From NCBI RefSeq assembly GCF_003610995.1, contig NZ_CP032543.1, forward strand, positions 1,240,001 through 1,304,000: 64,000 nucleotides of DNA, written 5' to 3'. The position numbers and the translations under genes are program-made. This DNA comes from Streptomyces griseus subsp. griseus. GTDB lineage: Bacteria > Actinomycetota > Actinomycetes > Streptomycetales > Streptomycetaceae. Under the pieces are notes generated by a model that worked only from the letters and a program-made list of their open reading frames with translations, was not told the DNA's origin and ran no database searches. Positions within the stretch are counted from its first letter, which is position 1. Every line of letters starts with the position of its first letter. This document shows, piece by piece, positions 36,268-45,181 of the stretch.

Positions 36268-37070
36268 TCACACTTTCTCCCCGTCGAGCGCCCGGTCGAG
36301 CCGGTCCCTGGCACGGACCATCACCTCGACGAGTCCGGGCGGCTCCACCACCTCGAAGTCGATCCCCATGAGCAGCACGTGGATCACCAGGACGTCCAGG
36401 TCGGGCGCCCCGGCGGTGAGCCGGCAGGTCCGCTCGTCGACGGGCTCCAGCACCCCGGCGGAGGGCGAGATGCGCCGGGCCGCCTCCTCGACCGGGGCCT
36501 TGAGCACGACCAGGTACCAGCGGTGCTCGGTGCAGACGAGCCGGTGGGGTTCCACGGTCCGGCGGGAGTCAGAGCCGCCGTGGGAGCGGTAGGAGAAGCG
36601 GAGCCGCTCGCTGTCCCGGCAGGCTCCGGCGAGCTCGGCGAGGAGGGCCGGGTCGACGGTGGAGGTGTCCGCCCCGCGCAGCATCGGCACGGTGAAGGCG
36701 CCGAGCGCGCTCACCCGGCGCCGCAGCCGGTTCGGCAGCACCTGTTCCAGCTTGGCCGGCGCGCGTACGGAGGTCTCGCCGATGCCCTCGATGCCGTGGC
36801 CGGCCGCCGTACGCAGCCCCACGGCGACCGCCACGGCCTCCTCGTCGTCCAGCAGGAGCGGCGGCAGCTCGGCCCCGGCCCCGAGCTGGTAGCCGCCGCC
36901 GGTGCCGGGGCTGGCGTTCACCGGGTGCCGAGCTCGCGCAGCCTGTCGACGTCCCGGCGGACGGTGCGCGGGGTGACACCGAGCCGTTCGGCCAGGTCGG
37001 CACCGGACCAGTCCCGGTGGGCCTGGAGCAGTGAGAGCAGGCGCAGCAGCCGTGCCGAAGTCTCCGACGT
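36268..37070 (-). pseudogene. frameshifted WYL/YafY-type transcriptional regulator
   Basis: Two frames read as one WYL-domain regulator. The first codes for a helix-turn-helix (ETSARLLRLLSLLQAHRDW, then ADLAERLGVTPRTVRRDVDR) and hits TGA at 36918. The second begins within the expected GYPV and continues YPVNASPGTGGGYQLGAG-type sequence, the WYL domain (LRFSYRSHGGS, HRLVCTEHRWYLVV) and the C-terminal region to the stop at 36268. A single missing base near 36926 (GGCAC for GGCTAC) explains the shift. In addition no ATG, GTG or TTG opens the first frame; ACG at 37070 stands where the start would be expected. It is either a pseudogene or a sequencing problem. Confidence 0.75.
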
Positions 37071-37089
37071 GGGGACGAGCCTGCCAGGG

Positions 37090-37114
37090 CTTGCGGACAG
37101 TCTCTGTCCGCAAG
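37090..37114. promoter_or_regulatory. 25-bp palindrome: probable WYL-regulator operator (or terminator)
   Basis: CTTGCGGACAG-TCT-CTGTCCGCAAG is a perfect 11-bp dyad with a 3-base centre, 20 bases upstream of the expected regulator start. Palindromes built on GGACAG-N3-CTGTCC are expected for dimeric autoregulators of this class. It also lies 4 bases after the stop of the preceding gene, so it could act as a terminator, though the 3-base loop and lack of a U-tract make that weaker. Confidence 0.5.
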
Positions 37115-37118
37115 TCGC

Positions 37119-37931
37119 TCAGCTCTTGGCGGGCCGGGTCGACAGGCGTACGCAGAGGTCGTTCTCGGCGGTGTAGCAGGGGGTGGCCCGGACGCCGTCG
37201 GCCGCCGGGCGGCTCGGGTAGACGAAGGACTTGTCCCGGGACCAGACGTCGTCGAGGATGCGCGAGATCCTGACCGCGTCCGCGTCCTCCGACGGGACGA
37301 GCCACAGCTGCCAGAGCTGGTCCCCTGCCACGGGGCCGGTGGCCAGCGGGGCGTAAGGGAGGGTGAAGGAGAAGGTGCCGCCCGGCTCGCCGGAGGCGGT
37401 GAGCGGGACGCGGTGGACCCGGGCGGGCTTCCCCGGCAGCCGGGCCTCGACCACGGCCCCCTCCCCCGCCTCGACCCCGTACAGCACGCCCTCGGCGCTC
37501 ATCCCGGACGGGCCGACGCGGACGGCCCCGGCCTCGGCGTGCGGGGCGCGGAACCAGCAGCGCACCGCGAGGCGGCCGTCGAGGGTGGGATAGGGCACCC
37601 GGGAGCTGATGGTGGCGGTGCCGGTGGCGGGGGTGCGGTCGACCAGGGCGCGCAGGTCCCGCAGCCCCGGCCGCACGGTCAGGGTGCGGTCGGAGCCGGG
37701 CTCCTCGACGTACGCGTCCCAGCGCCCCTCGGGCAGTTCGGTGGAGGGCTCCAGCACCGCCCGCAGCCGGCCGGGGGCGGTGCGGCTCAGCGGGAGCCGG
37801 ACCGTGGTGCCCGCCGCTCCCCGGCGCCGTAGCAGGAGCACGGCCTCGGGGCCGATGGCGGGGGCCAGGTCGAAGGTGAGCGTTCCGGCCGGATCGGCGG
37901 CACAGTCGGCCCGTACGGTGGTGGCGGTCAT
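37119..37931 (-). CDS. unknown protein coupled to a glycosyltransferase gene
   Basis: I do not recognise this 270-residue protein. It is beta-rich, with no signal peptide or membrane helix. It alternates short strands with Pro/Gly turns (for example LTFDLAPAIGPEAVLLLRRRG, RWDAYVEEPGS, FSFTLPYAPL, QLWQLWLVPSED) and ends with a conserved-looking segment SFVYPSRPAADGVRATPCYTAENDLCVRLS. Its ATG overlaps the glycosyltransferase stop by ATGA, so the two are made together. The repeated strand pattern suggests a carbohydrate-binding-like sandwich and a role in the same polymer-synthesis step; that is inference only. Confidence 0.75.
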   Translation of the reverse strand: MTATTVRADCAADPAGTLTFDLAPAIGPEAVLLLRRRGAAGTTVRLPLSRTAPGRLRAVLEPSTELPEGRWDAYVEEPGSDRTLTVRPGLRDLRALVDRTPATGTATISSRVPYPTLDGRLAVRCWFRAPHAEAGAVRVGPSGMSAEGVLYGVEAGEGAVVEARLPGKPARVHRVPLTASGEPGGTFSFTLPYAPLATGPVAGDQLWQLWLVPSEDADAVRISRILDDVWSRDKSFVYPSRPAADGVRATPCYTAENDLCVRLSTRPAKS

Positions 37932-39211
37932 GCGGTCTTCCCCTTGCGGAGCACGTCGGCGGCCCTGTAGCGGAGGGCGTACGCCCCGTCGAGGACGGTG
38001 CCCCGGGTGCGGTACAGCGCGGTGCGCAGGGGGCTGTGGCCCCGGCCCCCGGCGGCGCGGGCGACGAGTCCGGCGTACAGGCTCTCGTGGCGCTCCGCGA
38101 TCCGCGCCGGGTCGAAGCGCTCCGAGGCGGAGAGCGCGGCGCGGCCCATCCGGTGGCGCAGCCCGTCGTCCTCGATCAGCTGGAGCAGCGCGGCGGCGAC
38201 GGCGTCGGGGTCACCGACGGGGACGAGGCGGCCGTCGGTGCCGTCCTCGATGATCTCGGCCGGTCCGTGCGGGCAGTCGGTGGCCACGACGGGGAGTCCG
38301 CCGCGCATCGCCTCGACGATGGTCATGCCGAAGGACTCGCGGTCCGAAGTGACGGCGGCGATCGACCCCTTGGGCCACTCGGCCTCCAGCGGGTTGACCG
38401 AGCCCATCAGGAACACATGGTTGTGCAGGTCCAGTTGGTCGATGAGCGCCCGCAGCGACGCCTCCTCGTTGCCGGAGGCGTCCCCGCCGCCGTAGATCCG
38501 CAGCCGCCAGTCGGGGCGCACCGCGCAGACCTGGGCGAAGGCCCGCAGCAGCAGGTCGTAGCGCTTGACCCGGTGCAGCCGGCCCGCCGCGACGACCCAC
38601 TTCAGGTCGCCGCCGGCGGGCGGACAGACGGGCTCGGGAACGGCGTTGGGGATGGCTTCGATCCGCACGCCCGGCAGCCTCATCCGGCTGCGGTAGTCCT
38701 CGGCGTCGGCGCGGGTGACGGTAGTGAGGGCGTCGAGGAGGGTGTAGCGGTGGGCGATCTCGCGCCGGAGCCGGTAGCCGTGGTTGTCGAGGGTGAGGTG
38801 CTCCTGTCCGACGCGCACCGGGCCCCGGCGGGTCTGCCGGCTGATGTGGACGTTCAGGCCGGGGCGGGTGCCGACGACGACATCCGCTTCGAGCCCCTGG
38901 AGATGGGCGGCGATCCGGGCGTCGGTGAGGCGGCTGTACTGCTTGTGCCGGCTGTCGCCGCGCGGGAACACCGTCGCGGGGCGGGCGTGTTCGGCGGCGT
39001 CACCCTCGTACGTGGCGCTCTTCTTCCGCAGGTCGACGAGGTGGCTCATCGTCACGCCCTCGGGTGCGCCGAGCACGGGGGTGTCGCGGTGCCGGAAGAC
39101 GGACACGATCTCGACATCGTGGTGTTCGGCGAGCGTACGGGCGAGTGTGAAGGTCGTACGGATCGTTCCCCCGATGCCGTACGCATTGTGCAGAAGAAAT
39201 GAAATGTGCAT
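37928..39211 (-). CDS. glycosyltransferase family 4 (GT-B fold)
   Basis: The 427-residue protein has the GT-B layout: N-terminal FLLHNAYGIGGTIRTTFTLARTLAEHHDVEIVSV with the acceptor-side Gly-rich loop, the middle VVAAGRLHRVKRYDLLLRAF (start of the second Rossmann fold) and the EX7E-type motif ESFGMTIVEAMRGGLPVV with ATDCPHGPAEI following, which bind the nucleotide sugar. Similar proteins make teichoic-acid-like or capsular polymers. ATG 39211 starts the conserved N-terminus. It is co-transcribed with an unknown protein. Sugar donor and acceptor are not known. Confidence 0.88.
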   Translation of the reverse strand: MHISFLLHNAYGIGGTIRTTFTLARTLAEHHDVEIVSVFRHRDTPVLGAPEGVTMSHLVDLRKKSATYEGDAAEHARPATVFPRGDSRHKQYSRLTDARIAAHLQGLEADVVVGTRPGLNVHISRQTRRGPVRVGQEHLTLDNHGYRLRREIAHRYTLLDALTTVTRADAEDYRSRMRLPGVRIEAIPNAVPEPVCPPAGGDLKWVVAAGRLHRVKRYDLLLRAFAQVCAVRPDWRLRIYGGGDASGNEEASLRALIDQLDLHNHVFLMGSVNPLEAEWPKGSIAAVTSDRESFGMTIVEAMRGGLPVVATDCPHGPAEIIEDGTDGRLVPVGDPDAVAAALLQLIEDDGLRHRMGRAALSASERFDPARIAERHESLYAGLVARAAGGRGHSPLRTALYRTRGTVLDGAYALRYRAADVLRKGKTA

Positions 39212-39742
39212 GGCTCCGCTGTTTCCCCCTGGTCCGGCCGGTCTCTTCCGACTGTACGTCCCGGCGATTCACCCCCGGGATGCCTCCGGAATCCAGGTGG
39301 ATTCCGGCTGGATTCCGCTGTGGAATCCGTCGCGATATCCGGTGGCCCGGCCGCCTCCCCGGAACCATGGCTGACCAGCGGGTTCCTGGAATCACTGCAT
39401 CCGTTTCACCGCCGGCGCCCGCTGGTTCGGACATGTTTCGGGAGCGGCCGGTCCACTCCCCGGACGCCTGCCCGCCACCCGCTTCGGCGACGCTTTCCTC
39501 GGTGCTTGACGTGAAGGAAAGCCGGGAGGTTGCCTGCGCCCGGGCAAAAACTTCCCGGGAATACACCCCGCCCGCTCCGCACCGCCTCCCGGGACACGGA
39601 AGTCGACTCCTCGATATGGCGATGTGTCGACCTGGTCTGTACTTCCGTCCCCGCCGGTGCGTGACCCCGGCCACGGATGCCGCGTTGTCTCTTCATGAGC
39701 CGGGAACCCCCCGGCCCACGCACCGAGTTCGAGGAGCCACCC
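39212..39742. other. 531-base divergent region with phased repeats
   Basis: The region between the glycosyltransferase and an unknown plus-strand gene contains four GGAWTCC copies on an 11-bp period (see 39288-39328) and no supported gene. Open frames through it are rich in rare combinations and lack a family signature. Confidence 0.5.
39288..39328. repeat. four GGAATCC/GGATTCC motifs phased at 11-12 bp
   Basis: The heptamers start at 39288 (GGAATCC), 39299 (GGATTCC), 39310 (GGATTCC) and 39322 (GGAATCC). Outer copies are inverted relative to the inner two, giving a symmetric array about one helical turn apart. It is 77-117 bases upstream of the glycosyltransferase start. Confidence 0.7.
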
Positions 39743-40525
39743 GTGCCGCGCATGCTCGACGTCAGCCAGGACGTACGCGCCGAGATCGGCGACGACGAAG
39801 CCGACCGGCTGCTCGTCGGCGACGACACCCCCGGCAGTTACGACTGCACCTCCTGCCGCACCCCCGGCGACTCCGACCAGGAACGCACCAGCACGGTGCT
39901 GTTCATCGGGGACGAGACCGCCGTGCTCGCGTTCGCCCACGCGACGTGCATCCCCTCGCAGGTCGTCAAGGTCGCGGAGGACCAGCTCCAGGGCGCGGTG
40001 CGCAGCATCACCGGCAGCGAGCAGAAGAATACGGAGGGGCGCATGCCCGAACAGGCCGTCCTCGGCATCACCAGCGGTCTCGTTCTCATCGAGGACGATG
40101 TCCGCCCGGCCCTGGTCGTCGAACCGACCGGACCGGTCGCCCGGCCCGGCACCGACGGCAGCGGGGGCGACGCGTTCCTCCAGCTGCTGCTGGAGCAGGG
40201 CTTCCACCCGGCCCCCGACCTGACCGCACTCCCGGCGCCGCTGCCCGGCTGGTCGGTGCTGCTCGCCGTGGGCCAGCTGCACGCCGTGCTGCAGCCGGGC
40301 TCCGGCGGCGGGAACCCGGTCGCCTGGTGGCAGGCCCACCAGCCGCTCCAGGTGACCGACGGCTGGCGGGCGGCGGTCAACAAGTCGCAGACGGTCCTCG
40401 TCTTCGCCGCCCCGGCCGGGACGATCGGCCAGCAGCCGCGCGAGGACCTGCTCCGGGACGCCCTGGAGAAGGCCGCGGTCAACGGGGTCCTGGTCGCCGC
40501 GTCCATGCCGCTGGCCGGGACCTGA
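39743..40525 (+). CDS. unknown soluble protein conserved-looking in actinomycetes
   Basis: I do not recognise a named family. The 260-residue product begins MLDVSQDVRAEIGDDEADRLLVGD and has a possible zinc-knuckle-like CTSCRTPGDSD plus a later Cys (ATCIPSQ), then helical and strand segments (ITSGLVLIEDDVRPALVVEP, LLEQGFHPAPDL, PGWSVLLAVGQLHAVL, SQTVLVFAAPAG) and the end NGVLVAASMPLAGT. There is no signal peptide or membrane helix. GTG 39743 is preceded by GAGGAG at 6 bases; two ATG codons further upstream lack an SD. It is followed after a short gap by another unknown small gene on the same strand. Confidence 0.7.
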   Translation: MPRMLDVSQDVRAEIGDDEADRLLVGDDTPGSYDCTSCRTPGDSDQERTSTVLFIGDETAVLAFAHATCIPSQVVKVAEDQLQGAVRSITGSEQKNTEGRMPEQAVLGITSGLVLIEDDVRPALVVEPTGPVARPGTDGSGGDAFLQLLLEQGFHPAPDLTALPAPLPGWSVLLAVGQLHAVLQPGSGGGNPVAWWQAHQPLQVTDGWRAAVNKSQTVLVFAAPAGTIGQQPREDLLRDALEKAAVNGVLVAASMPLAGT

Positions 40526-40614
40526 TCATGTCCGTCCCGTCCGGGCACCCCCGCCGAACAGCCTTTTCTCCGGCGGGGCCGCATCCGACGGGCGACGAGG
40601 TCGTTGGCACCTAC

Positions 40615-40992
40615 GTGCACTCATACGACCCCTCCCGCCAGCACCAGAGCCAGATTCCTGCCATGCGTCCCTCGCAGGAGCCATCGGTGGGCACGTCCGC
40701 CACCCCGATCTACGACGCGCTGTACTCCGAGTACCGGCGCTCGTTCCGGGCGCTGCCGGGCGACCGGAGCGGTGAGGAGAACCTCCGCTTCCCGGCCTTC
40801 GGCGCCGGGCTCTTCGCCTCCCGGGCGCCGCTCAGCGGCCACCCCTCCCCGGCCGCCCCGAGCCGGCACACCGGGACCGGCGGCGTCCAGAGCCAGCACA
40901 CCACCGGGACCCTCGGGTCCTGGCAGCGGGTGGGCCGGCACGCCGGACGCCCCCGGCCGGCGGCGCTTCCGCCGGGCTCCCGGGAGTCCTGA
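40615..40992 (+). CDS. small unknown protein
   Basis: The 125-residue product VHSYDPSRQHQSQIPAMRP... has one ordered-looking part, PIYDALYSEYRRSFRALPGDRSGEENLRFPAF, surrounded by Ser/Pro/Gly-rich sequence. I recall similar short proteins next to der in Streptomyces, with no function assigned. Start choice is uncertain: ATG 40528 (154 residues), GTG 40615 or ATG 40663 are all in frame and none has a clear SD. It ends before a strong bidirectional terminator and converges on der. Confidence 0.5.
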   Translation: MHSYDPSRQHQSQIPAMRPSQEPSVGTSATPIYDALYSEYRRSFRALPGDRSGEENLRFPAFGAGLFASRAPLSGHPSPAAPSRHTGTGGVQSQHTTGTLGSWQRVGRHAGRPRPAALPPGSRES

Positions 40993-41007
40993 GAGCAGAT
41001 AGACGAC

Positions 41008-41049
41008 AGAGCCCCGGCACACGTCCCGCAGAGGGGGTGCCGGGGCTCT
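41008..41049. terminator. bidirectional terminator between the small gene and der
   Basis: AGAGCCCCGGCAC and GTGCCGGGGCTCT form a perfect 13-bp stem with a 16-base loop between convergent stops. Confidence 0.85.
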
Positions 41050-41065
41050 CTCGTACCCGTCGGTG

Positions 41066-42535
41066 CTACTTGTTGCGACCGCGCTTCTCGCGGACGCGGA
41101 CCGAGATGTGGATCGGGGTGCCCTCGAAGCCGAACTCCTCGCGCAGGCGGCGCTCCACGAAGCGGCGGTAGCCGTGCTCCAGGAAGCCGGAGGCGAAGAG
41201 GACGAACCGCGGCGGCTTGGTGCCCGCCTGGGTGCCGAACAGGATGCGCGGCTGCTTGCCGCCGCGGATCGGGTGCGGGTGGGAGGCGACGATCTCGCCG
41301 AGGAAGGCGTTGAGCCGGCCGGTGGGGACGCGGGTCTCCCAGCCCTCGATCGCGGTCTCGATGGCCGGGACGAGCTTCTCCATGTGCCGGCCGGTGAGCG
41401 CCGAGACATTGACGCGGGGGGCCCAGGCGATCTGCGCGAGCTCCGTCTCGATCTCGCGCTCCAGGTAGTAGCGGCGCTCCTCGTCGAGGGTGTCCCACTT
41501 GTTGAAGGCGACGACGATGGCGCGCCCGGCTTCCACGGCCATGGTGATGATCCGCTGGTCCTGGACGCTGATGGACTCGCTGGAGTCGATCAGGATGACG
41601 GCGACCTCGGCCTTCTCCACGGCGGCCGCCGTACGGAGCGAGGCGTAGTAGTCCGCGCCCTCCTGGAGGTGGACGCGGCGGCGGATACCGGCCGTGTCGA
41701 TGAACTTCCAGGTGATGCCGCCGAGCTTGATCAGCTCGTCGACCGGGTCGCGGGTGGTGCCCGCCTGCTCGTTGACGACGACCCGGTCCTCGCCCGCGAC
41801 CTTGTTCAGCAGGGAGGACTTGCCCACGTTCGGGCGGCCGATCAGCGCGATGCGGCGGGGGCCGCCGAGCGTGGTGCCGAACTTCTGCTCCGGGGCGTCC
41901 GGCAGGGCTTCGAGGACCGCGTCCAGCATGTCGCCGGTGCCGCGGCCGTGCAGCGAGGAGACCGGGTAGGGCTCACCGAGGCCGAGCGACCACAGGGCGG
42001 TGGCGTCCGCCTCGCCGCTCTGGCCGTCGACCTTGTTGGCGCAGAGCACGACGGGCTTGCCCGCCCGGCGCAGCAGCTTGACGACGGCCTCGTCGGTGTC
42101 GGTGGCGCCGACGGTGGAGTCGACCACGAAGACGACGGCGTCGGCCGTCTCGATGGCGTACTCCGCCTGGGCGGCGACGGAGGCGTCCAGCCCCAGCACG
42201 TCCTGCTCCCAGCCGCCGGTGTCGACGACCTTGAAGCGGCGGCCCGCCCACTCCGCCTCATAGCTGACGCGGTCGCGGGTGACGCCGGGCTTGTCCTGCA
42301 CGACGGCCTCACGGCGGCCGATGATCCGGTTCACCAGGGTCGACTTGCCGACATTGGGGCGGCCGACGACCGCGAGCACGGGGAGCGGGCCGTGACCGGC
42401 CTCGCCGAGGGCGCCCTCGACCTCTTCGGGGTCGAAGCCCTCCTGCGCGGCGAGCTCCATGAACTCCGCGTACTCGGCATCGCCAAGTTCTCCGTGCTCG
42501 TGGTCCGAGCCGCCGGAGTGAATCTGGTCGTTCAT
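41066..42535 (-). CDS. der: ribosome-assembly GTPase Der (EngA)
   Basis: The 489-residue protein has two GTPase domains in tandem: GRPNVGKST at about 58-66 with DTGGWE and NKVD, and GRPNVGKSS near 230 with DTAGI and NKWD, followed by a KH-like C-terminal domain ending EKRGRNK. This double-G layout is unique to Der, which matures the 50S subunit. An acidic N-terminal extension of about 50 residues is common in Streptomyces. ATG 42535 follows GAGG. It is the last gene of the aroH-tyrA-cmk-plsC-der block, 78 bases after plsC. Confidence 0.96.
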   Translation of the reverse strand: MNDQIHSGGSDHEHGELGDAEYAEFMELAAQEGFDPEEVEGALGEAGHGPLPVLAVVGRPNVGKSTLVNRIIGRREAVVQDKPGVTRDRVSYEAEWAGRRFKVVDTGGWEQDVLGLDASVAAQAEYAIETADAVVFVVDSTVGATDTDEAVVKLLRRAGKPVVLCANKVDGQSGEADATALWSLGLGEPYPVSSLHGRGTGDMLDAVLEALPDAPEQKFGTTLGGPRRIALIGRPNVGKSSLLNKVAGEDRVVVNEQAGTTRDPVDELIKLGGITWKFIDTAGIRRRVHLQEGADYYASLRTAAAVEKAEVAVILIDSSESISVQDQRIITMAVEAGRAIVVAFNKWDTLDEERRYYLEREIETELAQIAWAPRVNVSALTGRHMEKLVPAIETAIEGWETRVPTGRLNAFLGEIVASHPHPIRGGKQPRILFGTQAGTKPPRFVLFASGFLEHGYRRFVERRLREEFGFEGTPIHISVRVREKRGRNK

Positions 42536-42613
42536 GAAGTCCGTTCCTCTTTGCATCATCATCGATGGACCACGATCACCGCGGTCCACTACTCAAGTCA
42601 GGTCAAGTCTCGC

Positions 42614-43270
42614 CTATCGCCCGGTGAGGCGCTTGGCGCTTTCCAGGTGGGCGGTGAGCTTCGCCTGGATCCGCAGCGTCGCCTCGTCCAGCGCCTTGCG
42701 GGTACGCCGCCCGTCACCGGCGCTCGCGTCGAACGCGTCACCGAAGACGACGTCGACCCGGCTGCGCAGCGGGGGCAGCCCTCGTATCAACCGTCCGCGC
42801 CGCTCGGTGCTTCCCAGGACGGCGACGGGGACGATGGGCGCCCCGCCCCGTACCGCGAAGTAGGCGAGTCCGGCCCGCAGCGAGGCGAAGTCGCCCTCGC
42901 CCCGGGTGCCCTCGGGGAAGATCCCGAGCGCCCCGCCGTCCGCCAGCACGCCGAGCGCGTGGCTGATGGCGGTGCGGTCGACGGTCGTACGGTCCACCTC
43001 GATCTGGCCGATCCCGTGCAGGAACGGGTCGAGGGGGCCGACGAACGCCTCCTTCTTGATCAGGAAGTGCACCGGCCGGGGTGCGGTCCCCATCAGCATC
43101 GGTCCGTCGATGTTGTGGGAGTGGTTCACCGCGAGTATGACGGGTCCGGCGGCGGGCACGCGCCACGCGCCGAGCACGCGCGGCTTCCACAGCCCGTACA
43201 TCAGACCGATGCCGATCCTCCGCCCGACCGCCGCTCCGCGCAGGGTGGGCGCCCCCGTGGCGTCGCTCAC
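42614..43270 (-). CDS. plsC: 1-acyl-sn-glycerol-3-phosphate acyltransferase (PlsC-like)
   Basis: The 218-residue protein has the acyltransferase motifs NHSHNID (HX4D, about residues 49-55), IKKEAFVGPL, and FPEGTRGEG (about 119-127). It should transfer an acyl group to lysophosphatidate or a similar acceptor in membrane lipid synthesis. Start GTG 43270 overlaps the cmk stop by GTGA. The same pairing with cmk and der occurs across actinobacteria, where this gene is sometimes an essential partner in the operon. Specificity of this copy is not proven. Confidence 0.88.
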   Translation of the reverse strand: MSDATGAPTLRGAAVGRRIGIGLMYGLWKPRVLGAWRVPAAGPVILAVNHSHNIDGPMLMGTAPRPVHFLIKKEAFVGPLDPFLHGIGQIEVDRTTVDRTAISHALGVLADGGALGIFPEGTRGEGDFASLRAGLAYFAVRGGAPIVPVAVLGSTERRGRLIRGLPPLRSRVDVVFGDAFDASAGDGRRTRKALDEATLRIQAKLTAHLESAKRLTGR

Positions 43271-43962
43271 GCGGCGGTCCGCTTCTCCTCGACGAGGGTG
43301 ACGACGCACTCGATGACCTGCTGGAGGGTCAGCTCGGTGGTGTCCACCTCGACGGCGTCGTCCGCCTTGGCGAGGGGGGAGGTCTTACGGCCGGAGTCGG
43401 CGGCGTCCCGCTTGATCAGGGCCTCACGGGTGGCGGCCAGGTCGGAGCCCTTGACCTCTCCGCTGCGGCGGGCGGCGCGGGCCTCCGGGGAGGCGGTGAG
43501 GAAGATCTTCAGGTCGGCGTCGGGCAGCACGGTGGTGCCGATGTCCCGGCCCTCGACGACGATGCCGCCCTCGGCACCGGCGGCGATGGAGCGCTGGAGC
43601 TCGGTGATGATCGTGCGCACCTCGGGGACGGCGCTGACGGCGCTGACCTTGGAGGTGACTTCCTGGGTGCGGATCGGACCGGAGGCGTCCTCGCCGTCGA
43701 CGGTGATCGTCGGGCCGGTCGGGTCGGTGCCGGAGACGATCACGGGCTTGGCGGCGGCGGTGGCGATCTCGGCGGGGCTGGTCACATCGATGCCGTTGTT
43801 CAGCATCCACCAGGTGATGGCCCGGTACTGCGCGCCCGTGTCCAGGTAGCTCAGGCCGAGCTTGGCGGCGACGGCCTTGGAAGTGCTCGACTTGCCGGTG
43901 CCGGAGGGCCCGTCGATGGCGACGATCACTGCGGAGCTTGCGGTTTCCACGGCGGTGGACAC
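43267..43962 (-). CDS. cmk: cytidylate kinase
   Basis: The 231-residue protein has the P-loop IDGPSGTGKSSTSKAVA (about 16-32), the substrate segment YLDTGAQYRAITWWML, VVEGRDIGTTVLPDADLKIFLTAS (NMP-binding/LID region) and the arginine-rich LID. It phosphorylates CMP and dCMP with ATP. Start GTG 43962 abuts an AGGAAGGT SD very closely; GTG 43950, four codons on, has better spacing, so the protein may be 227 residues. It is the third gene of its block after tyrA. Confidence 0.94.
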   Translation of the reverse strand: MSTAVETASSAVIVAIDGPSGTGKSSTSKAVAAKLGLSYLDTGAQYRAITWWMLNNGIDVTSPAEIATAAAKPVIVSGTDPTGPTITVDGEDASGPIRTQEVTSKVSAVSAVPEVRTIITELQRSIAAGAEGGIVVEGRDIGTTVLPDADLKIFLTASPEARAARRSGEVKGSDLAATREALIKRDAADSGRKTSPLAKADDAVEVDTTELTLQQVIECVVTLVEEKRTAA

Positions 43963-44055
43963 CTTCCTGGTACACGGGGTGGGGGCGGACGGGCCTGAAG
44001 ACGGCCTCGTACCAGGTTACCGAGTGCCGGGCGCGCCCTTGTACCCCGTACGGCG

Positions 44056-44083
44056 GAGGCGGCCGCGGCACGACGGCCGCCTC
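44056..44083 (-). terminator. hairpin after tyrA
   Basis: GAGGCGGCCG and CGGCCGCCTC pair perfectly around an 8-base loop, just past the tyrA stop in the minus direction. Confidence 0.7.
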
Positions 44084-44096
44084 TCCCCCACCGGCC

Positions 44097-45181
44097 TCAG
44101 CTGCGGACCGACCAGCCGCGCTCGGTCAGGGCCGCCGCGAGCACGGGCACCGCGCTCGGCTCCACCATGATCTGCACCAGACCGGCCTGCTGCCCGGTGG
44201 CGTGCTCGATGCGTACGTCCTCGATGTTGACCCCGGCCCGTCCGGCGTCGGCGAAGATCGCGGCGAGCTCGCCCGGCTTGTCGCCGATGAGGACGGCCAC
44301 GGTCTCGTACGCGGCGGGGGCGGCGCCGTGTTTGCCGGGGACCCGGACGCGGCCCGCGTTGCCCCGGCGCAGGACGTCCTCGATGGCGTCGGTGCCCGCG
44401 CGCCGCCTCTCCTCGTCGGCGGAGTGCAGCCCGCGCAGCGCGGTCACCGTCTCCTCCAGATCGGCGGCGACCCCGGCGAGCACATCGGCGACCGGGCCGG
44501 GGTTGGCGGAGAGGATCTCCACCCACATCCGGGGGTCGGACGCGGCGATGCGGGTCACGTCGCGGATGCCCTGGCCGCAGAGGCGTACGGCACTCTCGTC
44601 GGCCTCCTCCAGCCGAGCGGCGACCATGGAGGAGATCAGCTGCGGGGTGTGGGAGACGAGGGCGACGGCCCGGTCGTGGGCGTCGGCGTCCATGACCACG
44701 GGGACGGCCCGGCAGAGCGCGACCAGCTCCAGCGCGAGGTTGAGGACCTCGGTGTCGGTGTCCCGGGTCGGGGTGAGGACCCAGGGGCGCCCCTCGAAGA
44801 GGTCGGCGGTGGCGGCGAGCGGCCCGGAGCGCTCCTTGCCCGCCATCGGGTGGGTCCCGATGTACGGGGTGAGGTCGAGGCCCATCGCCTCCAGCTCGCG
44901 GCGGGGGCCGCCCTTGACGCTGGCGACGTCCAGGTAGCCCCGGGCCACCCCGTCGCGCATGGCGCGGGCCAGGACGGTGGCGGTGTGGGCGGGCGGTACG
45001 GCGATGACCGCGAGGTCGACCGGCCCGCGGGCGGCTCGTCCGTACCGGCGCCGAGCGCGGCCGCGGTGCGGGCCGACTCGGGGTCGTGGTCGACGAGGTG
45101 GACGTGGACGGAGCGGCCGGAGAGCGCGAGGGCTGCGGAGGTGCCGACGAGCCCGGTTCCGATGACGAGGGCGGTTCTCAC
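44097..45181 (-). pseudogene. tyrA: prephenate dehydrogenase gene with a one-base frameshift
   Basis: The N-terminal 50 codons from GTG 45181 (RTALVIGTGLVGTSAALALS, the NAD-binding GxGxxG, then HLVDHDPESARTAAALGAGTDEPP) are in one frame. The rest (GPVDLAVIAVPPAHTATVLA, GTHPMAGKERSGP, RIAASDPRMWVEIL and a C-terminal ACT-like domain ETVAVLIGDKPGELAAIFADAG) is in another. The shift falls near 45025, where GCGGGCC stands for an expected GCGGGGCC, a single G missing in a G run. All catalytic regions are otherwise intact and the start overlaps aroH by GTGA. Because tyrosine synthesis needs this enzyme, a sequencing error is likely. Confidence 0.85.

Noticed and set aside
41063..43849. A 928-codon plus-strand frame opposite der, plsC and cmk
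   Set aside because: Antisense to three well-identified genes; composition is Val/Gly/Asp/Arg-rich, as expected for the complement frame.
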